Origin: Ruminococcus sp. | GTDB taxonomy: Bacteria > Bacillota_A > Clostridia > Oscillospirales > Ruminococcaceae | Length of the DNA stretch: 64,000 nucleotides | Assembly (NCBI RefSeq): GCF_016283395.1 | Contig: NZ_JAEEMU010000045.1 | Span: 39,580 to 103,579 of the forward strand | Direction of reading: 5' to 3' | The notes under the pieces: model-generated | What the model saw: only the letters and a program-made list of their open reading frames with translations | The model's database searches: none | What the model was told of the DNA's origin: nothing | Shown here: positions 26,247 to 34,141 of the stretch, in pieces | How the letters are laid out: each line of letters begins with the position of its first letter | Numbering within the stretch: position 1 is the first letter of the stretch | Made by a program: the position numbers and the translations under genes

Positions 26247-26268
26247 TTGTAAAAATTCCTTTCTTTTT

Positions 26269-26763
26269 TTAAGTCCTATTACATTTCTGATAAACAATGC
26301 AGCTTTCATGGATAGCAGCCACAGCAGCAACCGAGCAAACGACAACCGCACTGTACCTTATATCAATAAACGGAACTGTAAAAGGAAGAATAAAACACAG
26401 ACCTCCTGCCGCCTTATTGATAACTGAATGAACTGCTGTGAGTTTTTTATGTATCATATACCCTGATAATATATTACCGAGCTTTATCACTGCAATGATA
26501 GCGATGTAATAATATACCCATGTTGGTATACATAGCAAAGGCAGAAGCTTTATACAGCATATCGCCGCAAATATCAGGTCAGCAGCCGTATCCAGCCTTG
26601 AACCGAATTCACTTACCGTATTCGTTTTTCTCGCAACTGCTCCGTCAGCAATATCCGAAATACCTGCCGCCAGATACCAAAAATAAAAAGCAGGAGTGAA
26701 TGCCGTGCAAAATAGCAGTGCAATACTCGCAAGCACTCTTATCCCTGTAATGATATTTGCCAT
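26269..26763 (-). CDS. CDP-alcohol phosphatidyltransferase family protein
   Basis: A 164-residue membrane enzyme with about five hydrophobic segments. The catalytic signature of the family is complete: DIADGAVAR, then eight residues, G, three residues, D (LD) and a final D three residues on (TAAD), which binds the metal and CDP-diacylglycerol. It transfers phosphatidate from CDP-diacylglycerol to an alcohol, as PgsA does. The short length and divergence from canonical PgsA leave the acceptor open. It heads a run with the TfoX-like gene (22-base gap) and perhaps the GH43 enzyme. Confidence 0.82.
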   Translation of the reverse strand: MANIITGIRVLASIALLFCTAFTPAFYFWYLAAGISDIADGAVARKTNTVSEFGSRLDTAADLIFAAICCIKLLPLLCIPTWVYYYIAIIAVIKLGNILSGYMIHKKLTAVHSVINKAAGGLCFILPFTVPFIDIRYSAVVVCSVAAVAAIHESCIVYQKCNRT

Positions 26764-26790
26764 TTCATTTATTCTCCGATAATATATATA

Positions 26791-26895
26791 ACGGGACGTC
26801 GAGGACGCCGTCCCCTACAATTCTACTTTCTACTCACTACTAACTAATCACTAATCACTAATCACTAATCACTAATCACTAATCACTAATCAATC
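26791..26895. repeat. Composite dispersed repeat, copy 2 (palindrome, CCCCTACA and seven CTAATCA heptads)
   Basis: A palindrome with arms GGGACG / CGTCCC (26793-26814) runs into CCCTACAA and then a pyrimidine-rich stretch with seven perfect tandem copies of CTAATCA at 26844-26892. Confidence 0.85.
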
Positions 26896-26957
26896 TAATT
26901 TTACTCTATTTTCTCCCAAAAAGCAATAGATTTTTGTGCTTTTTCATATCTTTTGGC

Positions 26958-26990
26958 ACAAAAAAGCTCCGACACGAAGCCGGAGCTTTT
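26958..26990 (-). terminator. Terminator of the GH30 gene
   Basis: Minus strand stem AAAGCTCCG / CGGAGCTTT around a 9-base loop followed by T residues, 12 bases after the stop codon. Confidence 0.9.
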
Positions 26991-27001
26991 AATGTTATGC
27001 T

Positions 27002-30000
27002 TTACTTTACAAGACCGATGCCCCAGATAGTGAAGCTGCCGCTGCCTGTGATAGAAACATCGAGGTCGCCCGAAGTCTCCTGATAGTAGCCGAGCTCTGC
27101 ATCAGGACCGCCCCATGTGTACTGCTTGTTGCCGTTGACCTTTGTAGTCTTTCCGTTTACAGTTACATTGATGCTGCCCATTCCGGAGCTGTTTGCCTTA
27201 AATACGATTATGAGTCCCTTACCCTGAGTCTTGAAAGTCATAGGACTTCCGCCGTTAAGTGTGTAAGAATAAGGAAGTGAATTATAACCTGTACCTGCTG
27301 TCCATGAGCCTGCATTGAAGCCTGTGAGAGTCTTAGGATCAACGTTCACGCATGATGCATACTCTGCACCATAAACGTATGAAGTAGGCTGTGTATAGCC
27401 TGTTGACTGGTTCTCTGACTTTAATGCCTGACGTACATAGTATGCCATACAGTCTGCTACGAGCTGACCGCCCTTCTGATGCGGGTGATAATCGTCAGTG
27501 TAGTAGTCGCTTGTCTGGAGGAATCCGCTGTTGAATGCCTTTGTAAGAGCATCGTCCATACTTATAACAGGGATATTGAAGTTCTTACCGATAGGATACA
27601 TCTGTGACTGGCTTGAGAAACCGCCTCTTGCGCGTGTGATAAGTACACATACGGCAGGCTCGTTAGGCATATCAAGGAACTTCTTGATACAGCTCTCGAA
27701 GCACTTCTTGTACATTATATCCTCATGGTCGTTAACCGAGAATTCAAGGAAGATGATATCAGGATTCTGAGATACGATATCCTTCTCGCTGCGGACAAGT
27801 CCTACAACTGAGGAAGTACCTGACATACCTGCGTTTACTTCCTTGAAGCTGCCTTTAGCGAATGTGTTCTTGAGGTAGTTTGAGAATGGAGTCGTATAGT
27901 TCTTGCCCTCTGTGATAGAACCGCCGAGGTAAGCTACTGTAAGTGACTCACCGTTTTCAGCTGCTGTAAGCTTCTGAGCAAGTCTGTATGTGTTGCCCAT
28001 GTGCTTGATAGAGCTCTTATAGAAGTCTATATACTGAGCAGAAGCTGTCTCCTGATAGCTGTCCCACTTGGAAGTGTCTACCTGTGGTGCAGGAGGAGTC
28101 TCAGGCTCGGGCCATGCTGTGATCTTGCCAAGGATAAACGACTGGATAGCAACAAGGTCATTTACCTCGAACTTGCCGTTCTGGTCAACATCGGCAGCCT
28201 TTGAATAATCGCCTGCTATGATAGTCTTTCTTGCAGCTATCATATCAAGAGAGTCGATAGCTCCGTCGGAGTTTACATCGCCGAGGATAACAGGCTTGGG
28301 AGGCTCTGCGCCGTTTATTTCTGTTCCCTCAGGAGCACCTACAACGTCATCAACGAAGAAGCTGATATAGTCGATGTCGTTCTCGTCAGTCTCAACATAG
28401 AGCTGAAGATCAGAAGCACCTGCGGGGATAGTATAGCTCTTGTTTGCAAGCTGTACCCATTCGCCCTTAGGTACGGTAACAGATGCGATGTGGTCGTACT
28501 TTGTCTCAGTACCGTCAGAGTACTGGAGAGAAAGCTGGAATGTCTGCTCGGAAGGTCCGCTGTTATACTTTACATTTGCAGAAAAGCTGTAAGCATTGCC
28601 GGGTACAAAAGTTCTTGCGCTGAGTGACTTTACAGCACCGTTCCATGTAGCAGTTCTGCCTGAAACTGCAAGGCTTCCGTTGCCATTGAGCTTTTCAGAT
28701 GTAGTTGACTCTACAGTTGCAGCTCCTCTTCCTGACCAGCTGTTTGTACCTGCGTCAAATGTATCGTGGAAGAAATAGCCGTTTTCGTCTACATTCTTTG
28801 AAGGATCTACTGCCTCGCCCTCTGTTGAAAGAACAAATGTAGTTACGCTCTGTGCAGGAAGTGAAGCTGAGAAGCTTGTTCCGCTTGCGCTGAGTTCCTT
28901 CTTGGAAATATTTGAAGCAGACGAAGTTGTATAGCTGTCAACGTATGAGATAGACTCTCCACTGCCCATGCTGAATTCCTGATTAACAGCTGAATTGTTC
29001 TTATTTATAGCAATTACAGCAATATTACCGTCCTCATTCTTGTATGCCGATACGAGAACGTTGCTGTTCGGCTGCTCGGTAACGCCTACACGCTTTGCAC
29101 CTGGACGTACCCACTTTGAGTACTGAGCCATGCAGTATCCGCGCTTACTGATAGTGCCGTTTTCCTTCATAGGACCGTAGTTTCTTCTGATATACCACCA
29201 TACGTAAGCGTTAAGGTTGCCGACAACAAGTCCGTTATGGATATTCTCAGCTACCTGAAGTGCTTCAGGCCAGCGGTCATTTGAATCAGCTTCACTGTTC
29301 GGTACATAAACTTCTGTCATCCAGATATCCTTACCGCAGTTTTCAAGTGACGGGAAATCCATCTGGCCGCGCTGCGTGCCGTAGAAGTGAGTACCAAAAA
29401 GATCTGTATTTGCCATTGCCTGACTATTTCCGAGGATAGCATTGTAGATATCCTTCTTGTACTGGAAGCTTTCAGGCGACATGAGCTTAACATTTGTGCC
29501 TTCCTTTATAGTCTTGCCGTACTGAGCAATGAAGGAAGCAAGATCGCTTGCACTCCAGTATGTCCACTCGGAAGCGTAGTCAGGCTCATTCTGGATCGAT
29601 ACGGAATAAAGATCAATGCCCTGACCTTCCATGTACTTACAGTAGCTGTTGAGGTGCTGTGCGTAATCAGCCCACTTGTCCTTCTTGAGCTGATACTTAC
29701 CGCCGTTAAGTCCTCCGTTTACTGTATTACGGATAGCAGCAGGAGGATTCCATGGTGAAGCAAATACAGTTGCGCCAAGTGCCTGAGCACGTTTTGCTGT
29801 AGGAACAGCTCTGCTCCATGCGCTGCTGTCATCGCTTACATAAATACGCAGGATAGTAAATCCAAGTTCGTCTTCGCCGTTGCCAAATGCCTTCTGTACT
29901 TGTGCATCTGTCATATCCCCTTGTGATATCCAGTCAGGAAGGTTGATACCACCGAAACCTCTGATCGTCTGGTAAACATCGGTAGTATCAATTACCGCTG

Positions 30001-30118
30001 CACCTGCCGCAGAAGCTTCAATAGCTGAGTCTTCGGGAAGGATATTTATGCCTGCGAACAGAAGAGCCGAAGCTGTTACAACAGACAGCATCTTTCCCAA
30101 AATGGTTGAATGTTTCAT
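27002..30118 (-). CDS. Secreted GH30 glucuronoxylanase-CBM22-dockerin-SGNH esterase
   Basis: A 1038-residue bifunctional xylan enzyme. Signal peptide to about residue 38. GH30 domain about 45-432 has acid/base Glu178 (SIQNEPDY), nucleophile Glu269 (IWMTEVYV) and the WWYIRRNYGPM motif of subfamily GH30_8, whose arginine recognises methylglucuronic acid side chains of xylan. A CBM22-like beta-sandwich (about 448-595) precedes a dockerin (612-668: GDVNSDGAIDSLDMIAARK, ADVDQNGKFEVNDLVAIQS). An SGNH hydrolase domain (about 695-895) has nucleophile Ser734 (LGGSITEG) and Asp875-x-x-His878 (DDYH), probably an acetylxylan esterase. A jelly-roll-like tail (900-1038) ends the protein. One polypeptide would therefore cleave glucuronoxylan and remove acetyl groups. 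Confidence 0.92.
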   Translation of the reverse strand: MKHSTILGKMLSVVTASALLFAGINILPEDSAIEASAAGAAVIDTTDVYQTIRGFGGINLPDWISQGDMTDAQVQKAFGNGEDELGFTILRIYVSDDSSAWSRAVPTAKRAQALGATVFASPWNPPAAIRNTVNGGLNGGKYQLKKDKWADYAQHLNSYCKYMEGQGIDLYSVSIQNEPDYASEWTYWSASDLASFIAQYGKTIKEGTNVKLMSPESFQYKKDIYNAILGNSQAMANTDLFGTHFYGTQRGQMDFPSLENCGKDIWMTEVYVPNSEADSNDRWPEALQVAENIHNGLVVGNLNAYVWWYIRRNYGPMKENGTISKRGYCMAQYSKWVRPGAKRVGVTEQPNSNVLVSAYKNEDGNIAVIAINKNNSAVNQEFSMGSGESISYVDSYTTSSASNISKKELSASGTSFSASLPAQSVTTFVLSTEGEAVDPSKNVDENGYFFHDTFDAGTNSWSGRGAATVESTTSEKLNGNGSLAVSGRTATWNGAVKSLSARTFVPGNAYSFSANVKYNSGPSEQTFQLSLQYSDGTETKYDHIASVTVPKGEWVQLANKSYTIPAGASDLQLYVETDENDIDYISFFVDDVVGAPEGTEINGAEPPKPVILGDVNSDGAIDSLDMIAARKTIIAGDYSKAADVDQNGKFEVNDLVAIQSFILGKITAWPEPETPPAPQVDTSKWDSYQETASAQYIDFYKSSIKHMGNTYRLAQKLTAAENGESLTVAYLGGSITEGKNYTTPFSNYLKNTFAKGSFKEVNAGMSGTSSVVGLVRSEKDIVSQNPDIIFLEFSVNDHEDIMYKKCFESCIKKFLDMPNEPAVCVLITRARGGFSSQSQMYPIGKNFNIPVISMDDALTKAFNSGFLQTSDYYTDDYHPHQKGGQLVADCMAYYVRQALKSENQSTGYTQPTSYVYGAEYASCVNVDPKTLTGFNAGSWTAGTGYNSLPYSYTLNGGSPMTFKTQGKGLIIVFKANSSGMGSINVTVNGKTTKVNGNKQYTWGGPDAELGYYQETSGDLDVSITGSGSFTIWGIGLVK

Positions 30119-30162
30119 GCTATCACTCCTTTTTTATTAATAAACATATTATCACTGATTTA

Positions 30163-30191
30163 ATTATACTTTACTGTTTGTAATAAGACAA
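30163..30191 (-). promoter_or_regulatory. Proximal promoter of the GH30 gene
   Basis: Minus strand TTGTCT, 17-base spacer, TATAAT; leader of about 40 nucleotides with AAAGGAG before the ATG. Confidence 0.55.
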
Positions 30192-30362
30192 CCTATTTTT
30201 TACATATAAGGTGGACTTTATAACGGTTAAGTGGAATTTTTGGAACTTTACACATTGTTTACGCGCAATTATTGTGCAAATAAAACAAAGCCACAGCTTG
30301 GTTTAATCAAATTTCATATTTTAAATATTATACACAAATTACAGGCGTGTTACGCTACTTTT

Positions 30363-30391
30363 ATTATAACTTATCCACATATATTTGTCAA
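30363..30391 (-). promoter_or_regulatory. Distal consensus promoter of the GH30 gene
   Basis: Minus strand TTGACA, 17-base spacer, TATAAT: full consensus. It lies exactly 200 bases upstream of the proximal promoter. Confidence 0.75.
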
Positions 30392-30414
30392 GTGAGAAGA
30401 ATATCACTTCTGTG

Positions 30415-30461
30415 CAAAAAAGAATTCACGGCTTTTGCCCAAATTGCAAAATGCCGTGAAT
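30415..30461 (-). terminator. Terminator of the GT-B-like gene
   Basis: Minus strand stem ATTCACGGC plus ATTTTGC against GCAAAA plus GCCGTGAAT with one bulged base, followed by TTCTTTTTT. Confidence 0.88.
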
Positions 30462-30528
30462 CAATACCATTATCAGAAAATGCTTTTCTATACCTATTAT
30501 GTCATGCCGAATTCTGACATAAATTCAA

Positions 30529-31983
30529 CTACTTTCTTCCCCTGAAAGCCAGTTCTACAGCGCGGTACGCTCCGTCGTACACGCCTGCTTTTTTAGCTGT
30601 GATTATATGTCCACACATCTTTTCGATGATATCTCCGCCATGCTGTATCATGTCTATCATTGCCGCAGTTTCGGCAGCTGTAGCACATTCATACGTACCA
30701 TCGCCTATCTCTGCCGCACGGATAGCTCCCCATGCTTCGTGACCGCCTACACGCTTTATCATAAGCTTAGGAACGGGATAAAACGCAAGCTCACTTGGCT
30801 TTGTTATGAGCACATCACTGCACCTCATAAGCAGATTTGTTGAATATACAGCTGCAAAGATATCTTTATGACAAAATGCGTGGATACCTCTTACCTCTCC
30901 GTCATAAGCTGCTCTGCAAAATCTTGATGTCTCGCCGAAGTCGTCAAAATGCTCATGCAGGAAAGGTTTCATCTGCGGTACAGCAGTAACAAGCTCGTGC
31001 CATACCTTATCATGATCACCCACATTTATAAAGAGTGTTGCCTTGCCTGCCTTTATTGCAGGTAAAAGCTTCATGATGACCGCTATGAATATTTCCTTCT
31101 GCGCGCCTGCTCCGCCAACAGACATGAGCCAGCGTTTGGACTTTCCGATTGTGGCGCGAGCAATGCGTCTTTTGCAGTCCTCTTCGATATTGCTTACAAG
31201 CTCGTGGTCGATATAATGACCTGTGTAAACTATATCATCCTTTGGCATAGGCTTCAGCTGACGCTTTTTGTCCATGCCTCTCAACGCTCTGTATCCAAGA
31301 TAAGACGACGGAGTCTGAACTGTATGTATCGCGCCCTCGGAAAGATGAAGTCCCATTGGCCAGTTGTCTGGAATTGCATTCACAACGTGAGTCAGTCCTG
31401 CATGGACTGCCGCCTGTGACGGCCACACATGAGTTGCAACATAGGGAATTTCCTTTGGAAGATTGCGGAATACAGCCGTCATAAGCTCTGTGGTCTTCTG
31501 ATCCATACTGTTGTATGTAAGCTTACGGAAGCCTTCACTGTTGAGCGGTTCCCACACAAGCTTATTGAAAAGGCTGAATTTCTGAGACAGTCTCGAACCA
31601 AACGAATACAGCTCGTTCTGCTCAGCGATTATCTTTCCGCAGGAAGCCTGCTTGAATGAGTGAAGATCGAACCAGTAGGGCTCATAGCCCATTGCATGAG
31701 CTGCCGAAGCTATAGCCATTGATATCCTGTAGTGCCCGAAGCCCATACGTATATTGCCTATGATGATGCTCTTTTCGTCGAACTTGCAGCCACTCTCCCT
31801 GCTGAGGACAATATTGCGAACTCCCAGAGTCTTGCCGATAGCAGGTGCGGGTACAGCCGAAAGATGATATACGGTCTCGGTATCATCGCCGTACTTGCTC
31901 ATGTACTTTCCCTTGGTCTTTACCGCCTTTTTGTAGGCTTTACGGGAAATTTCATTCGCAAAAATATATTTCGATCTGTCCAT
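30529..31983 (-). CDS. GT-B fold glycosyltransferase-like protein of unknown function
   Basis: A 484-residue protein with no signal peptide. SIIIGNIRMGFGHYRISMAIASAA resembles the glycine-rich N-terminal loop of GT28/MGDG-synthase-type glycosyltransferases, and the C-terminal DVLITKPSELAFYPVPKLMIKRVGGHEAWG resembles their nucleotide-sugar-binding region. WLMSVGGAGAQKEIF between them fits the start of the second Rossmann domain. I cannot name donor or acceptor. It is divergent from the TetR-GPH-GH36 operon; the operator at 32042-32060 lies about 60 bases upstream of its ATG, so TetR may control it too. Ribosome site GGAGG. Confidence 0.6.
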   Translation of the reverse strand: MDRSKYIFANEISRKAYKKAVKTKGKYMSKYGDDTETVYHLSAVPAPAIGKTLGVRNIVLSRESGCKFDEKSIIIGNIRMGFGHYRISMAIASAAHAMGYEPYWFDLHSFKQASCGKIIAEQNELYSFGSRLSQKFSLFNKLVWEPLNSEGFRKLTYNSMDQKTTELMTAVFRNLPKEIPYVATHVWPSQAAVHAGLTHVVNAIPDNWPMGLHLSEGAIHTVQTPSSYLGYRALRGMDKKRQLKPMPKDDIVYTGHYIDHELVSNIEEDCKRRIARATIGKSKRWLMSVGGAGAQKEIFIAVIMKLLPAIKAGKATLFINVGDHDKVWHELVTAVPQMKPFLHEHFDDFGETSRFCRAAYDGEVRGIHAFCHKDIFAAVYSTNLLMRCSDVLITKPSELAFYPVPKLMIKRVGGHEAWGAIRAAEIGDGTYECATAAETAAMIDMIQHGGDIIEKMCGHIITAKKAGVYDGAYRAVELAFRGRK

Positions 31984-32001
31984 AAAAATCCCTCCAAGGT
32001 C

Positions 32002-32030
32002 TTGACAAAACTTATAAAATATGTTAAAAT
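32002..32030 (+). promoter_or_regulatory. Promoter of the TetR-symporter-GH36 operon
   Basis: TTGACA, 17-base spacer, TAAAAT. Transcription would start near 32037, immediately before the operator. Confidence 0.8.
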
Positions 32031-32041
32031 ATTTCTAAGGA

Positions 32042-32060
32042 ATGATAGACAGTCTATCAT
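32042..32060. promoter_or_regulatory. Perfect palindromic operator, probable TetR binding site
   Basis: Nine-base arms ATGATAGAC and GTCTATCAT around a single A, placed just downstream of the promoter. A further half-site (TAGTCTATCAC) follows at about 32069-32079. The position implies autorepression by the TetR protein encoded 40 bases downstream. Confidence 0.8.
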
Positions 32061-32098
32061 CTGATATATAGTCTATCACAAAAAAGGAGGTTTGTCAA

Positions 32099-32746
32099 GT
32101 GGTAAACGAATTTTCTCAGGAAACTTTAAAAAATAAACGCTTTGAGAAAGCCGTTGAAGTAAGTGCTCAGCTCTTTCTGAAAAACGGTATCGAAGCCGTG
32201 AAAATGACCGATATTGCCGATGAATGTGGTATCGGCGTGGCTACTCTTTACAGATATTTCGGAACTAAAAATGGTATCACCATAGCAGCTATGACCTATA
32301 TGTGGAATGAGCTCAACAAAATGTTCAGCGGTATTTTCGAGTCAAAGGTCTTTCTTGCACAGACAGGCATAAAACAAGTAAACGACCTTATGAGAATGTT
32401 CGCTGTACTCTATCAGGCACACCCTGCTTTTATGAGACTTCTTGCGGAGTTTGACCTTCTCCTCTCTTCCGAGGATATCCCCAAAAAGGAACTGAAGGAT
32501 TACGAGAAGTCCATTATCAACTTCTATCCCATATTTGAAAGAGCATATATGACAGGCATTTCCGACGGAACTGTCCGCGAGATACCAGATGTACGCCTTT
32601 TCTACCTTTCATACGCCCATACGCTCATGGAGCTCAGCAAAAAGCTCATACAGGGAGAACTTCTCCCCGGAGATGATTTCTCACACGCTGAGCAGGAATT
32701 ATGCACCATTATCGACACAGCCGTATTCTTTTTGAAAAAGGAGTGA
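32099..32746 (+). CDS. TetR family transcriptional regulator
   Basis: A 215-residue regulator with GTG start behind a perfect AAAGGAGG. The N-terminal helix-turn-helix reads VKMTDIADECGIGVATLYRYFGTKNGI, the classic TetR signature; the C-terminal two-thirds is the ligand-binding dimer domain. It is the first gene of the operon with a GPH sugar symporter (6-base gap) and a GH36 enzyme, so its effector is probably an alpha-galactoside or breakdown product. The palindrome over its own promoter suggests autoregulation. Confidence 0.92.
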   Translation: MVNEFSQETLKNKRFEKAVEVSAQLFLKNGIEAVKMTDIADECGIGVATLYRYFGTKNGITIAAMTYMWNELNKMFSGIFESKVFLAQTGIKQVNDLMRMFAVLYQAHPAFMRLLAEFDLLLSSEDIPKKELKDYEKSIINFYPIFERAYMTGISDGTVREIPDVRLFYLSYAHTLMELSKKLIQGELLPGDDFSHAEQELCTIIDTAVFFLKKE

Positions 32747-32752
32747 CGTATT

Positions 32753-34141
32753 ATGGAGAACAAGAAAACTGCGACCAATAAGGTATTATGGATATTCGCT
32801 ATAGGACAGCTTGGCTGGTCTATACTTGCAGGTATCATTTCCAACTGGCTGGTTTTCTTCTATCAGCCAAGTCAGGAGGAGCTTGCAAAAGGACAGACCG
32901 CTCTTATACCACAGGGCACATTCATAGGTCTTACCGTTATCGGTGTTATTACTGCCGTGGGACGTATCTTCGATGCAGTTTCAGACCCGTACATTGCAGG
33001 AAAGTCCGACTCCATGAAGCACAAGCTTGGCAGACGTATCCCGTTCATGCGTCTTGCTGCTATCCCATTCGGCATAGTTACAGTTATGATGTTCGTTTCT
33101 CCATTTGAAGCAGGAAGCAAGGGCAATGTTGCTGTTTTATTCGTATTCGCCATGCTTTTCTATCTCTGCATGACCTGCTACTGCACTCCGTATAACGCAC
33201 TTATCCCCGAACTGGGCAGTACACAGAATGCGCGAATAAATCTTTCCACATATATTTCCGTGACCTATTTCTTCGGCACGGGCATTGCATTTTTCCTGCC
33301 AAGCCTTGCAGGTATCTTTCAGGACAGCATGGGCTACGCAAACGGCTACCGCATCAGCATAGCCATACTTGCAGCCTTTGCCGTGATATGTATGCTGGTC
33401 CCTGCATTTCTCATTGACGAGAACGAATATGTTGACACTACTCCGAGCAAAAGCTCTGCGTTCAGTTCTCTCCTTTCAACATTCAGAAACAAGGATTTCC
33501 GCATATTCGTATGCTCGGATATACTTTACTGGATAGGTCTTACCCTGTTCCAGACAGGTCTGTCATTCTATGTAACCGTTCTTCTCGGACTTGACACAAA
33601 GATGACATCTACGCTCTTTATAATAATGACAGTATCTTCACTGGTGTTCTACCCTGCTGTAAATGTATTTTCAAAGAAGCTGGGCAAGAAAAAGCTCATA
33701 TCCTTTGCTTTCCTTTTCTTCTCAGTTGCATTTATCGTAACAGCAGGCGCAGGTCTGTTCAGCATACCTGCTATGGCATACGGTGTTATAATCGCAGTTC
33801 TTGCTGCTGTACCAATGGCTATACTGGGTATACTCCCACAGGCTGTGGTAGCTGATATCTCGGAAGAGGACAAGCTGGCTACAGGCGAGAGCCGTCAGGG
33901 TATGTTTTACGCCGCAAGAACATTCGCATTTAAAATGGGACAGTCCCTTGCAATGCTCCTGTTCACAAGTATCGCTCTTGTGAATTCAGACGTAAAAAAG
34001 GGTGAGACCGGCTACGGTCTCGGCTATCGCCTTACCGCTGTGATAGCAGCTGTTCTTTGTCTGCTGGGCGGTCTGGTATTCCTGAAATATGACGAAAAGA
34101 AAGTCCTCAAACGCATAGAGGAGGGGCGTAAAGATGCTTAA
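32753..34141 (+). CDS. GPH family (glycoside-pentoside-hexuronide) cation symporter
   Basis: A 462-residue MFS-superfamily transporter with about 12 membrane helices. Family traits include DAVSDPYIAGKSDSMKHKLGRRIPFM (the conserved loop between helices 2 and 3) and YNALIPELGSTQNARINLSTY. GPH symporters such as MelB and XylP bring in oligosaccharides with Na+ or H+. It is followed by a GH36 enzyme with an 8-base overlap, which points to uptake of alpha-galactosides such as melibiose or raffinose fragments. Confidence 0.91.
   Translation: MENKKTATNKVLWIFAIGQLGWSILAGIISNWLVFFYQPSQEELAKGQTALIPQGTFIGLTVIGVITAVGRIFDAVSDPYIAGKSDSMKHKLGRRIPFMRLAAIPFGIVTVMMFVSPFEAGSKGNVAVLFVFAMLFYLCMTCYCTPYNALIPELGSTQNARINLSTYISVTYFFGTGIAFFLPSLAGIFQDSMGYANGYRISIAILAAFAVICMLVPAFLIDENEYVDTTPSKSSAFSSLLSTFRNKDFRIFVCSDILYWIGLTLFQTGLSFYVTVLLGLDTKMTSTLFIIMTVSSLVFYPAVNVFSKKLGKKKLISFAFLFFSVAFIVTAGAGLFSIPAMAYGVIIAVLAAVPMAILGILPQAVVADISEEDKLATGESRQGMFYAARTFAFKMGQSLAMLLFTSIALVNSDVKKGETGYGLGYRLTAVIAAVLCLLGGLVFLKYDEKKVLKRIEEGRKDA

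Larger units (their letters stand above)
30119..30528 (-). other. 410-base intergenic region: GH30 leader with two promoters, plus upstream terminator
   Basis: No gene is seen. It holds two minus-strand promoters for the GH30 gene (30363-30391 and 30163-30191), a 238-nucleotide AT-rich leader from the upstream one, and the terminator of the GT-B-like gene. Confidence 0.7.

Noticed and set aside
26844..26892. Short regular repeats resembling a CRISPR array
   Set aside because: The unit is 7 bases in direct tandem with no spacers, and no cas genes are near.
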